Assembly: GCA_015058625.1 (NCBI GenBank)
Contig: SVCA01000009.1
Span: forward strand, 1-64,000
Direction: 5' to 3'
DNA length: 64,000 bases
DNA from: Pseudoselenomonas ruminantium
Lineage (GTDB): Bacteria; Bacillota; Negativicutes; Selenomonadales; Selenomonadaceae
Shown: positions 17,081-25,991 of the stretch, in pieces
Numbering within the stretch: position 1 is the first letter of the stretch
Layout of the letters: each line of letters opens with the position of its first letter
Notes under the pieces: generated by a model
Database searches by the model: none
What the model saw: only the letters and a program-made list of their open reading frames with translations
Told to the model about the DNA's origin: nothing
Position numbers and translations under genes: made by a program

Positions 17081-17930
17081 TTTTCGCACTCCCTAAAATC
17101 ACATCTGTCATCCGGCACATCCGCACAATAGGCTTCACATCATGCACCCGCACGATGGACGCGCCCTTCATAATACCAACCACGCAGGCAGCCCCGGTGG
17201 CCTCCATACGCTCCTCAACAGGCAGATTCAACGTCTTGCCAATAAAACTCTTGCGGCTGGCAGCCAGCAGCAATGGATATTCCTTTCCAGCCACCGTTAA
17301 GAGTTCCTCCTGCCGCCGCAGAACCTCCACATTCTGCTCAGCCGTCTTGCCAAAGCCTATGCCCGGGTCAAAGATAAACTGTTCATCCTGCATGCCGGCC
17401 TCCCGGCCAATGCGCAAGGATTCGCGGAAAAAGCCCTGCATGGAATCGATAATATCGCCGCTGTACTCCGTCCCCTGCTGATTGTGCATCACCACCACGG
17501 GCAAACCGAACTCCGCCGCCACTTTTGCCATCTCTCCCGGTTCGGCTGCATACTGCAAGCCCCAGATATCATTGAGGATATGCGCCCCGGCGCGAGCCGC
17601 CGCCCGCGCGGTTTCTGACTTGAACGTATCCACCGATACCGACACCGGCGAGTTCTTGAGGATTTCTTCCAACAAAGGCATGAGCCGTTCCATTTCCTCG
17701 CTGGCCGGCATGGGCGTAAAGCCCGGACGGCTGGATTCGGCCCCCACGTCAATGATATCGGCACCATCGGCCACCATTTCTTCCAAATGGCGCAGTGCCT
17801 TGTCCCGCGTATTGAATTTGCCGCCATCGGAAAAGGAATCCGGCGTGATGTTAAGTATGCCCATGACCAGCGTTTTTTCGCCTAAAGTCAACGTCTTGCC
17901 ATCCGCAAACGTGTATTTCCGTTGTACCAT
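17073..17930 (-). CDS. folP: Dihydropteroate synthase
   Basis: The protein has 285 residues. It condenses hydroxymethyl-dihydropterin pyrophosphate with p-aminobenzoate and is the sulfonamide target. It has the TIM-barrel signatures MGILNITPDSFSDGG (near residue 23), DVGAESSRPG, MHNQQG and SRKSFIG. The ATG at 17930 overlaps the folE stop in TAATG. Confidence 0.95.
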   Translation of the reverse strand: MVQRKYTFADGKTLTLGEKTLVMGILNITPDSFSDGGKFNTRDKALRHLEEMVADGADIIDVGAESSRPGFTPMPASEEMERLMPLLEEILKNSPVSVSVDTFKSETARAAARAGAHILNDIWGLQYAAEPGEMAKVAAEFGLPVVVMHNQQGTEYSGDIIDSMQGFFRESLRIGREAGMQDEQFIFDPGIGFGKTAEQNVEVLRRQEELLTVAGKEYPLLLAASRKSFIGKTLNLPVEERMEATGAACVVGIMKGASIVRVHDVKPIVRMCRMTDVILGSAKNG

Positions 17931-18496
17931 TATGCCTTTTCTCCTCCCAAAATCATCCATGCCTGTTGATAAAGGGCGGTATCTTCCTTAAATACGCCAT
18001 TGCATTCCGAGGTTACCGTGCGGGTGCCATGTGCCAAATCCCCCCGCATAGTCATACAGAGCTGCTGAGCCTCCACAACGACTAACACGCCGCGAGCCCC
18101 CAAATCCTTTCGCACCGCAGCCGCAATCTGTGCGGTGAGCCGTTCCTGCAACTGGGGCTGATGGGAGAGCTGCTCCACCAGTTTGGAGAACTTGCTGAAG
18201 CCTGCTACCCGGCCATTTTCCGGCAAATAAGCAATGCTAGCCTCCCCGAAGAAGGGAACCAGATGATGCTCACACATGGAGTAAAACGGCACATGACGCA
18301 CCGCCACAATGCCATCCGAACCTGCATCAAATGTTTCTCCCCAAAGCGGTTCCGTCTCCTTGCCCATTCCGTTAAACAGAAACTCATACATCTGTGCCAC
18401 CCGGGCCGGCGTCTTTTCCATGCCCCGGGCCTTTATATCCACGCCTACGGCTTCCAAAAATTCACTCATGGCCTTTATCGCCCGCTCATTTGCCAA
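17930..18496 (-). CDS. folE: GTP cyclohydrolase I
   Basis: The protein has 188 residues from a TTG at 18496, chosen because CGGGGAGG lies 7 bases upstream and the length matches the family. It converts GTP to dihydroneopterin triphosphate, the first step of folate synthesis. The zinc and active-site motif SMCEHHLVPF and the C-terminal TSECNGVF region with QLCMTMRG are present. It is the first gene of the folate operon, transcribed divergently from the PHP gene. I saw no tetrahydrofolate riboswitch in the 110-base upstream gap. Confidence 0.95.
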   Translation of the reverse strand: MANERAIKAMSEFLEAVGVDIKARGMEKTPARVAQMYEFLFNGMGKETEPLWGETFDAGSDGIVAVRHVPFYSMCEHHLVPFFGEASIAYLPENGRVAGFSKFSKLVEQLSHQPQLQERLTAQIAAAVRKDLGARGVLVVVEAQQLCMTMRGDLAHGTRTVTSECNGVFKEDTALYQQAWMILGGEKA

Positions 18497-18625
18497 AAAA
18501 AAACCTCCCCGCAACTTTCTCCCTATAATATACTACAATCATACGCGATAAGCTAGGTTTTGCTATGGTAAAATATCCCTAACTGCGCTATGATGATAAG
18601 GAATATTTTAATTGGAGGTTTTTTT

Positions 18626-19336
18626 ATGTTAGATTTGCTCGATGTCCATACCCATACCATTGCCAGTGTTCACGCTTACAGCACCCTGCGGGAAATGATT
18701 ACCGCCGCCAAGGAAAAGGGACTCAAACTTATCGGCATTTCCGACCACGCTCCCTCCATGCCCGGCGCCTTCCATGAATATTATTTCTGCAACTTCAAGG
18801 TCATCCGCCGTGATGCCTACGGCATTGATTTAGTCATGGGGGCTGAACTCAACATCATCGACTATTCCGGCAGCACAGACCTGCGTCAGGATTTGCTCGA
18901 CCGCATGGACTATGCCATCGCCAGCCTCCACGACCCTTGCATAAAGCCCGGCACGAAAGAGCAGAACACCGCCGCCCTGATTGGTGCCATGAAAAATCCC
19001 CGGGTCAAAATCATCGGCCACCCGGACAATCCCAAATATCCTGTGGATTTTGATGCATTGGCCAAAGCCGCCAAGGAAAATCATGTGCTGCTCGAATGCA
19101 ACAACAGCTCCTACACCCCCGGCGGCAGCCGCCAGGGTTCAAGAGAGCTTGCCGGAGAGCTCCTCTCAGCCTGCCAGAAACACGGTACCATGGTAATTAT
19201 GGGCAGCGACGCCCATATTGATTTGGACGTTGGCAATCATGCCTGCGCGCAGGAACTCATACAAAAATACCAGTTCCCGGAGGAACTGGTGATAAACAGC
19301 AGACCTGACCTCTTCAAAGAGTGGATTGGGGCCTGA
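18626..19336 (+). CDS. PHP-domain phosphoesterase (YcdX type)
   Basis: The protein has 236 residues from the ATG at 18626, which has TTGGAGG upstream. It is a trinuclear-metal phosphatase or phosphoesterase of the PHP superfamily. The metal motifs visible in order are DVHTHT (near residue 6), SDHAP (near 41), a GAE, ASLHD, GHPDNP, and GSDAHI near the C-terminus. This order matches the YcdX subgroup, whose substrates are poorly known. Its stop codon directly abuts the stop of the convergent NlpC/P60 gene, with no base between them. Confidence 0.88.
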   Translation: MLDLLDVHTHTIASVHAYSTLREMITAAKEKGLKLIGISDHAPSMPGAFHEYYFCNFKVIRRDAYGIDLVMGAELNIIDYSGSTDLRQDLLDRMDYAIASLHDPCIKPGTKEQNTAALIGAMKNPRVKIIGHPDNPKYPVDFDALAKAAKENHVLLECNNSSYTPGGSRQGSRELAGELLSACQKHGTMVIMGSDAHIDLDVGNHACAQELIQKYQFPEELVINSRPDLFKEWIGA

Positions 19337-19951
19337 TTATTTTCCTGTATAGCGGTAAACCTCTGTCCAGCCGCGCCCATAGGCACTATAGCAGTCGATT
19401 TCGCCGCCCTGGTCGCCGGTGCGCCAATCGCCGCCCTGCCCGTTTTGCACGCCTTTGGCTTCCACGGTCCAGCCATTGCCAACATACAAAGCCACATGAT
19501 GTGCCGGGTCACAGAGAATATCGCCACGCTTCAGATTGTTTTTCACAGCCTGCCAGGAATAGCGGGTAAAACCGCCAATTCGCTGCAAATCAGGCCAGAT
19601 GGTATCCGCATCACCCGTATACTGCTTGCCATGATAAAGCTTCCTATAATCAGGATTTTTATGCCAGGCCTCAATAATCGGAAAGCCCGCATGCTCCAGC
19701 GCGTGATAGATGAAGGATGAGCAGTCATAGTCCGGGCCTTCGCGGGAACCTGTATAAGGACGGCTAGCCGTGGCGTTTTCCTTTCCCTGACTATAGCCAT
19801 GGCGATTATCGGCCGCTGTCTTCATGGCCCAAACAATGGCTTTTTCCATGGGATTGCTGTTTGACGCACCTGCCTGGGCAATAGTGCCCCCCAGCAGCAT
19901 AAATTGCACCACCAACATCGAAATTATCAATACACAGTTTATTCTTTTCAT
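19337..19951 (-). CDS. Secreted NlpC/P60-like peptidoglycan amidohydrolase
   Basis: The protein has 204 residues. The signal peptide (about 1-27) has a hydrophobic core VLIISMLVVQFMLLGG. The catalytic domain has the Cys motif DYDCSSFIYHAL and a downstream histidine motif PAHHVALYVGNG. This fits a cysteine peptidase or amidase acting on cell-wall peptides in the periplasm, similar to small phage-type wall hydrolases. There is no cell-wall-binding domain. The start is the ATG at 19951; a longer frame to 19987 would run into the araA terminator hairpin. Confidence 0.8.
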   Translation of the reverse strand: MKRINCVLIISMLVVQFMLLGGTIAQAGASNSNPMEKAIVWAMKTAADNRHGYSQGKENATASRPYTGSREGPDYDCSSFIYHALEHAGFPIIEAWHKNPDYRKLYHGKQYTGDADTIWPDLQRIGGFTRYSWQAVKNNLKRGDILCDPAHHVALYVGNGWTVEAKGVQNGQGGDWRTGDQGGEIDCYSAYGRGWTEVYRYTGK

Positions 19952-19976
19952 AATTTCACCAGCTTCATAAAAAAAC

Positions 19977-20016
19977 GAGTCGTTCATCTGTACTTATCAT
20001 ACAAGATGAACGACTC
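19977..20016 (-). terminator. Terminator of the arabinose operon
   Basis: A perfect 13-base stem, GAGTCGTTCATCT, has a 14-base loop and is followed on the minus strand by GTTTTTT. It lies 28 bases after the araA stop. The NlpC/P60 gene begins 25 bases further on. Confidence 0.9.
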
Positions 20017-20044
20017 TATTACAATAGGGGCTTTTTATAGGAAC

Positions 20045-21469
20045 TTAGCAGATTTCAACGAGATTTACGCCCAGCATTACGCCCAGGTCATGAATCTGTT
20101 CTTCCGTGAGGCGGAAGGACAGTACCGTATGATGGCCGCCGCCAGCTTTAATCCATTCGGTGGAGCCTTTCTTGAGGCCGCATTTCGGCGTCCAAAGCTG
20201 TTTTGCCACCGGCAGATGCGGGGTTTCAGCCTCTGCTTTGCGGCAGTCAACAGGATAGCTGATCATGCGGAAGCCATCGCGGAAGTCAGCGACCGTTACA
20301 TCGACTGCTTCACCATCAGCGCCGGTGAATACCAGACGGGCCGGATCATCCTTGCCGCCGATATCGAGCGGATGAACTTCCACTTTCGGTTTGTCGCTGG
20401 CAATCGTCGGGTCAACTTCGAGCATATGCGCACCGAGAATTGCTTCATGGCCTTTGCGCAGGTCAAGGGTGTAGTCTTCCATAAATACCGTACGGTCATT
20501 GTGGGCCATGATTTTCAGCAGGCGGGTCAGAGCAGCATGCTTCCAGTCGCCTTCAGCAGCGAAGCCATAGCCGTCACGCATCAGCATCTGGGCAGCCAGA
20601 CCTGGCAGCTGTTTGAGGCCCTTGAGGTCCTGGAAGTTGGTGCAGAAAGCGTTGTAGCCTCTATCATCGAGGAATTTCTTGATGGCAATGTATTCGCGGA
20701 GCTGATAGCGTACAGATGCCTCGAATTTTTCCTGCGGGTTGTCCTGCGGATTGAGCGTGTACATTTCAGCCAGTTTCTTGTATTCCGCATCGATGTCAGC
20801 TTCCGAAACAGCATCTACCTCGTCCACGAGTTCACCGACCGGCCAATAGTCAACCGTCCAGCCGAGCTGAATCTGAGCTTCTACTTTATCACCTTCGGTA
20901 ACAGCTACGTCACGCATGGTATCACCGAAACGGCAGACGCGGATATGGAAGCTTTCGTTGTAAGCTACAGCTACATCCTGCCAATCAGCAATTTTCTTCT
21001 GAACTTCCTCGTCACCCCAGTAGCCATAAACAATCTTGTTGTTAATGTTCAGACGGGAGTTAAGATAGCCGTATTCACGGTCGCCATGAGCACTCTGGTT
21101 GAGGTTCATGTAGTCAAAGTCAATCGTCGCGTAGGGAATTTCGTTGAGATACTGGGTAGCCAGATGCAGGAGCGGTTTCTGCAGGAGTTTCGTGCCACGA
21201 ATCCAGTTCTTGGCCGGAGAGAAGGTGTGCATCCACGTGATGATACCAGCAACTTCATCATGGTAGTTGACATCCTTCATGAACTGCGTGATGCCATCAG
21301 CCGTGGTCATAACGCCTTTGCAGACTACCTTATACGGCAGTTTGCCACTGGCATTGAGTTTGTCCACAATGTCCTGCGTGTCACGTTCTACATTTTTGAG
21401 CTGTTCTTCACCATAGAGATGCTGGCTGCCTGCAACAAACCAAAATTCATAATTTTTTACTTCCAACAT
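20045..21469 (-). CDS. araA: L-arabinose isomerase
   Basis: The protein has 474 residues. It converts L-arabinose to L-ribulose in the cytoplasm. Recognisable AraA features are the N-terminal [30 protein letters not shown], the catalytic/metal glutamate region near [15 protein letters not shown], and the C-terminal metal histidine region [13 protein letters not shown]. The ATG is preceded by AAGGGAAG. It is the last gene of the operon and lies 29 bases after the kinase gene. No L-ribulose-5-phosphate epimerase (araD) is present in the window. Confidence 0.95.
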   Translation of the reverse strand: MLEVKNYEFWFVAGSQHLYGEEQLKNVERDTQDIVDKLNASGKLPYKVVCKGVMTTADGITQFMKDVNYHDEVAGIITWMHTFSPAKNWIRGTKLLQKPLLHLATQYLNEIPYATIDFDYMNLNQSAHGDREYGYLNSRLNINNKIVYGYWGDEEVQKKIADWQDVAVAYNESFHIRVCRFGDTMRDVAVTEGDKVEAQIQLGWTVDYWPVGELVDEVDAVSEADIDAEYKKLAEMYTLNPQDNPQEKFEASVRYQLREYIAIKKFLDDRGYNAFCTNFQDLKGLKQLPGLAAQMLMRDGYGFAAEGDWKHAALTRLLKIMAHNDRTVFMEDYTLDLRKGHEAILGAHMLEVDPTIASDKPKVEVHPLDIGGKDDPARLVFTGADGEAVDVTVADFRDGFRMISYPVDCRKAEAETPHLPVAKQLWTPKCGLKKGSTEWIKAGGGHHTVLSFRLTEEQIHDLGVMLGVNLVEIC

Positions 21470-21498
21470 TGAAATTACTTCCCTTCTACATTATTGAC

Positions 21499-23106
21499 TT
21501 ATTTATCCGCGACGACTTTACCGGCCTGCTGTTCCAGCGGCAGACCTTCCTGATAAGCCGCAATAAACTTCTTGCAGCCCTCAACACCTTCTGCGTTAGG
21601 TGTCAGCGTGGTGCTTTGAGGATTCTTAAAGACCTTGGTATCCAGGAAATCCGGCAGGCTTTCCTGACCTGCATTTGTCTTGGCGTAGACTGCCAGTACT
21701 GCCATGCCCCAAGGACCGCCTTCGCTGGCGGTTTCCATTACGGTAATGGGAATCCCCAGACTGTCGGACAGCACCTGCTGCGCAATGACCGGCGTCTTGA
21801 ACAGACCGCCCTGAGCCACCATCACATCCGTCTTTACACCTTCATCCTTAATCAGCACATCCATGCCGATTTTCAGCGGTGCAAAGGCACCGTAGAGCTG
21901 CGCCAGCATGAAATTGCCCAGGCTCATGTGGCTGTGCGGGGTTCTGACAAACAACGGCCGGCCGGCTTCCACGTTGGTGATATTCTCACCGGAAAGGCAG
22001 CTGTAATTCACCAGACCGCCTGCATCCTTGTCGGCGCCCTGTACAGTGTTGAACAAGGTGCTGTAGAGTTTTGCCGGCGTCTGTTCGTGGCCAATGGCCT
22101 TGGCAAATTCACCGAACATGTTCACCCAGGCATTGATATCGGAAGAACAGTTGTTAACATGCACCATGGCAACATTGGCACCGTCAGGGGTTGTTACGAT
22201 GTCGATATCGCGATGTACCTGCTTCAAGGGTTCATCCAACACATTCATGGAGAATGCGGAAGTACCTACAGAAATATTGCCCGTGCGTTTGCGTACGCTG
22301 TTGGTGGATACCATCCCCGTGCCGGCATCCCCTTCCGGCGGTGCCATGAGGGCACCGGCCTGCAATGTGCCGGTGGGGTCGAGCAATCTTGCCCCGGCTT
22401 CCGTCAGATGGCCGGCCTCCACGCCAGCCCGCAGGGATTTCGGCAAGATTGCCGTCAGCTTCCAGGGGAAAGCTGCCACTTCCGGCAGGCCATCGAAAAT
22501 CTTGACCATGCCAGCATCATAATCGCCCGTTGCCTCATCAATTGGGAACATGCCCGAGGCATCGCCGACGCCCAAAACCTTCTCACCGCAGAGCTGCCAA
22601 TGAATGTAGCCTGCCAAAGTCGTTAAGAAGTCAATATCCTTTACATGTTCCTCACCATTCAGAATGGCCTGGTACAGATGGGCAATGCTCCAGCGCTGCG
22701 GAATATTGAAGGAAAGTTTCTCCGTCAGCTTGTCTGCCGCTTCACCTGTGATATTGTTCCGCCAGGTGCGGAAGGGCGCCAGCTGCTTGCCGTCCTTGTC
22801 AAAGGGCAGGTAGCCGTGCATCATGGCACTGATGCCGATGGAACCAATCTGCGTCAGGGACACATGATAGCGACTCTTGACATCCGCTGCCAGCTCCTTA
22901 AAGCAGGTCTGAATTCCCTTCCAGGCTTCGGACATTTCGTAAGTCCAGATGCCGTCCACCAGTTGGTTTTCCCATTCAAAACTGGAAGTTGCCAACGTTT
23001 CGCAGTTCTCGTTCACGAGCACGGCCTTGATGCGTGTGGAACCCAGCTCCACCCCCAGTGCCGTAGCACCGCTTTCAATGCTTGCCGCATTTTTTACCAA
23101 ATCCAT
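21499..23106 (-). CDS. araB: FGGY-family ribulokinase
   Basis: The protein has about 535 residues from the ATG at 23106 (AGGAGG upstream). It phosphorylates L-ribulose to L-ribulose-5-phosphate. It shows the FGGY ATPase fold: the N-terminal phosphate loop LGVELGSTRIKAVLVN, the substrate region GYLPFDKDGKQL and MAPPEGDAGTGM, and the C-terminal ASEGGPWGMAVLA. It is closer to the xylulokinase-like FGGY group than to Escherichia coli AraB. Its place between an MFS sugar carrier and araA supports the ribulokinase role. Confidence 0.88.
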   Translation of the reverse strand: MDLVKNAASIESGATALGVELGSTRIKAVLVNENCETLATSSFEWENQLVDGIWTYEMSEAWKGIQTCFKELAADVKSRYHVSLTQIGSIGISAMMHGYLPFDKDGKQLAPFRTWRNNITGEAADKLTEKLSFNIPQRWSIAHLYQAILNGEEHVKDIDFLTTLAGYIHWQLCGEKVLGVGDASGMFPIDEATGDYDAGMVKIFDGLPEVAAFPWKLTAILPKSLRAGVEAGHLTEAGARLLDPTGTLQAGALMAPPEGDAGTGMVSTNSVRKRTGNISVGTSAFSMNVLDEPLKQVHRDIDIVTTPDGANVAMVHVNNCSSDINAWVNMFGEFAKAIGHEQTPAKLYSTLFNTVQGADKDAGGLVNYSCLSGENITNVEAGRPLFVRTPHSHMSLGNFMLAQLYGAFAPLKIGMDVLIKDEGVKTDVMVAQGGLFKTPVIAQQVLSDSLGIPITVMETASEGGPWGMAVLAVYAKTNAGQESLPDFLDTKVFKNPQSTTLTPNAEGVEGCKKFIAAYQEGLPLEQQAGKVVADK

Positions 23107-23140
23107 AACCAATAGCCTCCTATATGATGATGGTTATATT

Positions 23141-24568
23141 TTATCCCACATTGGTTGCGGGACGAGCGTCTTCTTCCTGCGCATGCGCAATGCCGGCAGC
23201 TTCAATTTCTTCCAGCGTAGCACCACGCGTTTCCGGTACACACATTCTGATAAAGGCTACGCCTAAGAGGCAGATGCAGCCAAAGATGGCAAATACGGCG
23301 GCCTGCGAAATGCTGGCGGTCATAATGGGGAATAACAGACCGACCAGGAAGGAGCCAATCCAGTTGAAGGAGGAAGCCATACCGGAAGCACGGCCGCGAA
23401 TTGCCAAGGGGAATATTTCACCAACAATTACCCAGGTAAGGGGTGCCCAGGTAAAGGAGTAAAACGCAACATACACACACAGGAAACCAACAATCATCAT
23501 GGGGTCCGTATCCGGCACAATGCTGTTGATAACAGCCGGCAGGATGAAGGAAAGGCCCATAACCGTGCCGCCCAAAGTCAGCAGCGTGCGGCGATTGAAA
23601 CGGTCAGCCACAGCTAGGAATACCAGAGAACCAAGAACCAGCAGAATGCCCTGAATAATCGGCCACATCAGCTGGGAGCTGGCGGCCTGCCCCGTAGCCT
23701 GTTCCACAATCAGCGGAATGTAATAGAAAATTGCATTAGCGCCCTGGAACTGCTGGAAGGCAGCCACACCAACGCCAGCGGTAACCAGATAGCGGTATTT
23801 ATCAGAGAGAAGCGTACGAAAGGAAGTGTTGGCAGCTGCTGCCGATTCTTCCTGAGCCGTTTCCTGAATGTCGCGGAGTTCTGCATCCACTTCATGTTTT
23901 TCACGGATAAAGCCAAGCACCTGACGAGCTTCCTCAATTTTGCCATGACGGACGAGGAAACGCGGAGATTCCGGCAGGCGAAGTACGCCCAAGAACAAAA
24001 TGATGGCAGGTACGGCGGCCAGACTCAGCATGAGTCTCCAAGCCAGCGTTTCCGGCATATCTTTTAATAAGAAGTCAACTATATAAGACAGGAGCATACC
24101 GGATACAATCATGGTCTGGTTGATACCGGAGAGCCGCCCGCGCAGACGAGCTGGAGACATTTCCGACATATAGGCCGGCACGAGTGCAGATGCTGCACCA
24201 ACAGCCAAGCCCAAAAGCATACGAACCGCAATCAGATATAAGGAACCGTCCTGCGGTGCCAAACCGGATAAAATCGAACCAACGACAAAAATAAGTGCTG
24301 ATAAAAGAATCATTTTGCGGCGGCCCAGCTTATCGGAAAGCTGACCTGCTAAAACGCCGCCAAAGATGGCGCCGAACATTACAGAAGAAGTAATCCAGCC
24401 GATAATGCTGGCGTTGCCTGCCAGGCCCCAGTCATTCTGCAGAAAGGGAAGTGCGCCGGTCATAACGCCGATATCATAGCCGAAAAGAATACCACCAAAC
24501 GAACCAAAGAAATAAATGAATGCGCTGGAGATTTTCTTCTCTTGTGCATTAGAGGAACCCATTGTCAT
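23141..24568 (-). CDS. MFS sugar:proton symporter, probably for arabinose
   Basis: The protein has 475 residues with twelve hydrophobic segments. Sugar-porter signatures are visible: GYDIGVMTGALPF near residue 31, the loop 2-3 motif DKLGRRK, PESPRFL after TM6, GANAIFYYIP in TM7, the second RFNRR, and PETRG near the C-terminus. It is the first gene of the transporter-araB-araA operon. A 34-base gap to the kinase and the consensus promoter upstream support this. The arabinose substrate is inferred from context. Confidence 0.9.
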   Translation of the reverse strand: MTMGSSNAQEKKISSAFIYFFGSFGGILFGYDIGVMTGALPFLQNDWGLAGNASIIGWITSSVMFGAIFGGVLAGQLSDKLGRRKMILLSALIFVVGSILSGLAPQDGSLYLIAVRMLLGLAVGAASALVPAYMSEMSPARLRGRLSGINQTMIVSGMLLSYIVDFLLKDMPETLAWRLMLSLAAVPAIILFLGVLRLPESPRFLVRHGKIEEARQVLGFIREKHEVDAELRDIQETAQEESAAAANTSFRTLLSDKYRYLVTAGVGVAAFQQFQGANAIFYYIPLIVEQATGQAASSQLMWPIIQGILLVLGSLVFLAVADRFNRRTLLTLGGTVMGLSFILPAVINSIVPDTDPMMIVGFLCVYVAFYSFTWAPLTWVIVGEIFPLAIRGRASGMASSFNWIGSFLVGLLFPIMTASISQAAVFAIFGCICLLGVAFIRMCVPETRGATLEEIEAAGIAHAQEEDARPATNVG

Positions 24569-24617
24569 TGTGTACTAACCTCGCTTCTTTGTTGTCTACC
24601 ATTGTGATTTACCATTC

Positions 24618-24631
24618 TGTGTTCGAGCACA
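24618..24631. promoter_or_regulatory. Candidate operator of the arabinose operon
   Basis: TGTGTTCGAGCACA is a 14-base imperfect palindrome lying 6 bases downstream of the -10 element. A repressor bound there would block initiation. The protein that binds it cannot be named from this sequence. Confidence 0.4.
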
Positions 24632-24636
24632 TTTAT

Positions 24637-24665
24637 AATATAACATTGTCAAATTGCTTTGTCAA
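24637..24665 (-). promoter_or_regulatory. Promoter of the arabinose operon
   Basis: On the minus strand, TTGACA (plus 24660-24665) and TATATT (plus 24637-24642) are separated by exactly 17 bases. They lie 70 bases upstream of the transporter start. Confidence 0.8.
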
Positions 24666-24742
24666 TGTTTTTATCGTTTTTTATTTGTGCTATATTTATA
24701 AATCTATATGGTATTTTCAGTAAATTCTTTTTTATTAAAAGA

Positions 24743-24768
24743 CCCTCGGCAGAGAAATCTGCTGGGGG
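24743..24768 (-). terminator. Terminator after the LysR gene
   Basis: An 11-base stem, CCCCCAGCAGA/TCTGCCGAGGG, has a 4-base loop and is followed on the minus strand by TCTTTTA. It lies 12 bases after the LysR stop and insulates the arabinose operon promoter. Confidence 0.75.
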
Positions 24769-24779
24769 CCAGTATTGTG

Positions 24780-25667
24780 TCACCGAGCACAGTTGCCGGT
24801 GATTTCCTTTAGATACTTAATGAGCAGCCGCTCGTCATCATAGACCTGCCGGCCTTTCTTGGTGACGATGCCGGAATTGATATAGAAGGGCTCTTTCATG
24901 GGAATAACAACCAAATCATCCCGCTGCAGAACAGCCTGACGTGTTAGGAAGGTACTGCCAATCCCTGCCCGCACTAGATTTTTGATGGTATGCAGATACG
25001 GCGAATAATGCACGACCTGCGGCTTGCAGTTCTCCTTGGCATACATATCATGTACCATACGATAGACAAAGAAACTGCTGTCCAATAAAACCAGCGGTTC
25101 TTCCTGCACATCCTCCAATGTAATATATGATTTTGCCGCCAAGGGATTTTCCGGACGGGTTACGAGACAGCATTCGCAGGCAAAGAGCTTTTCATAATTG
25201 AGTTTCTGGCTGAAACCGGCTTCATAGTTGGTAAAGGCGATATCGAGCTTCTCCTCCTCCACCATGTGCAAGGCAGAGATACCGCCGGATTCAATGATAT
25301 CCAGACGTATTTCCGGATGCTGCTGACGGAACTCGCCCAGAATCCGGGGCAGGAATTGTGTCCCAAGCTGCAAGGGCATCGCCATGCGAATATGATTGCG
25401 ATTGTGCGCCATATCCTGAATTTCATCATCTAACTGGTCTATCTGGTCCAAAATGTGTTTGACTTTGCCAAGTAATTTGCTTCCCTCATTGGTAATGAGT
25501 ATCTTCCTTCCTTCACGATGGAAGAGATTCAAGCCCGTCTCTGCCTCCAGAGTCTGCATGGCTACACTGATGGTAGGCTGGGAAACATGCAGATGTTCCG
25601 CTGCTTTGGTGATATTCTGCCATTGGCAGACTTCATAAAAATAACGCATCTGTATAAGGGTCATCAT
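24780..25667 (-). CDS. LysR-family transcriptional regulator
   Basis: The protein has 295 residues. The N-terminal helix-turn-helix (about 1-62) is MRYFYEVCQWQNITKAAEHL followed by SQPTISVAMQTLE. The co-inducer domain covers about 90-290. It sits on the same strand just upstream of the arabinose operon but is separated from it by a terminator. It could regulate that operon or the divergent small-RNA/sbcDC side. The ligand is unknown. Confidence 0.9.
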   Translation of the reverse strand: MMTLIQMRYFYEVCQWQNITKAAEHLHVSQPTISVAMQTLEAETGLNLFHREGRKILITNEGSKLLGKVKHILDQIDQLDDEIQDMAHNRNHIRMAMPLQLGTQFLPRILGEFRQQHPEIRLDIIESGGISALHMVEEEKLDIAFTNYEAGFSQKLNYEKLFACECCLVTRPENPLAAKSYITLEDVQEEPLVLLDSSFFVYRMVHDMYAKENCKPQVVHYSPYLHTIKNLVRAGIGSTFLTRQAVLQRDDLVVIPMKEPFYINSGIVTKKGRQVYDDERLLIKYLKEITGNCAR

Positions 25668-25794
25668 TCTTCACCTCATCATTCTGTTCTTTTTATTATA
25701 ACCCCGTTGTTCCACTTTTACCACAGGCAAAACCTCCTCTTGCCAGGACACAAAACATATAGGAAAAACTTATACATTTATCAAAAAACCGTAT

Positions 25795-25823
25795 TTTACA
25801 CTTCCTTGTTTCTATGACATAAT
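25795..25823 (+). promoter_or_regulatory. Promoter of a candidate small RNA
   Basis: TTTACA (25795-25800) and CATAAT (25818-25823) are separated by 17 bases on the plus strand. No open frame begins between here and the terminator at 25908, so the transcript would be non-coding. Confidence 0.6.
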
Positions 25824-25829
25824 ACTATT

Positions 25830-25934
25830 TATCGAAGACTTGAGAGTATATAACTATTGTATATTCTCTCTTCCTTTCCATAACACAACATCACATTAGA
25901 AAAAGTCAGGCCAGTCCCCTTGGGCTGGCTTTTT
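25830..25934 (+). ncRNA. Candidate small RNA of about 105 nt
   Basis: The predicted transcript starts near 25830. It has a hairpin at 25842-25870 (GAGAGTATA and its partner TATATTCTCTC), a pyrimidine-rich single-stranded stretch, and a terminator hairpin at 25908-25934. The two flanking protein genes point away from each other (LysR left, sbcD right), so neither would need a terminator here. A dedicated short transcript is the simplest explanation. No family was recognised. Confidence 0.55.
25908..25934 (+). terminator. Rho-independent terminator of the candidate small RNA
   Basis: An 8-base G/C-rich stem, GGCCAGTCC/GGGCTGGC, has a loop of 4 and is followed by TTTTT. It lies between divergent genes. 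The flanking A and T runs make it symmetrical, so it could also work leftward. Confidence 0.75.
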
Positions 25935-25952
25935 CGTGTGCACTTTTAGCGG

Positions 25953-25958
25953 TATAAT
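25953..25958 (+). promoter_or_regulatory. -10 element for sbcDC
   Basis: A perfect TATAAT lies 34 bases upstream of the sbcD start and just beyond the small-RNA terminator. The -35 is poor (TCGTGT region at 25934-25939). AGGAGG precedes the sbcD ATG. Confidence 0.55.
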
Positions 25959-25991
25959 AGATAGAGCAATTATCGTACAGGAGGCACCGCC

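Noticed and set aside
18497-18625. Tetrahydrofolate riboswitch ahead of folE
   Set aside because: The short A/T-rich divergent gap has no paired structure matching that motif.
19904-21472. Very long open frame (522 codons) on the plus strand opposite araA
   Set aside because: It is the antisense of a highly conserved araA reading frame with no ribosome site, and the predicted protein resembles nothing. It is a codon-bias artefact. The same applies to the long antisense frames opposite araB, metH, the GH13 glucosidase and the glt genes.
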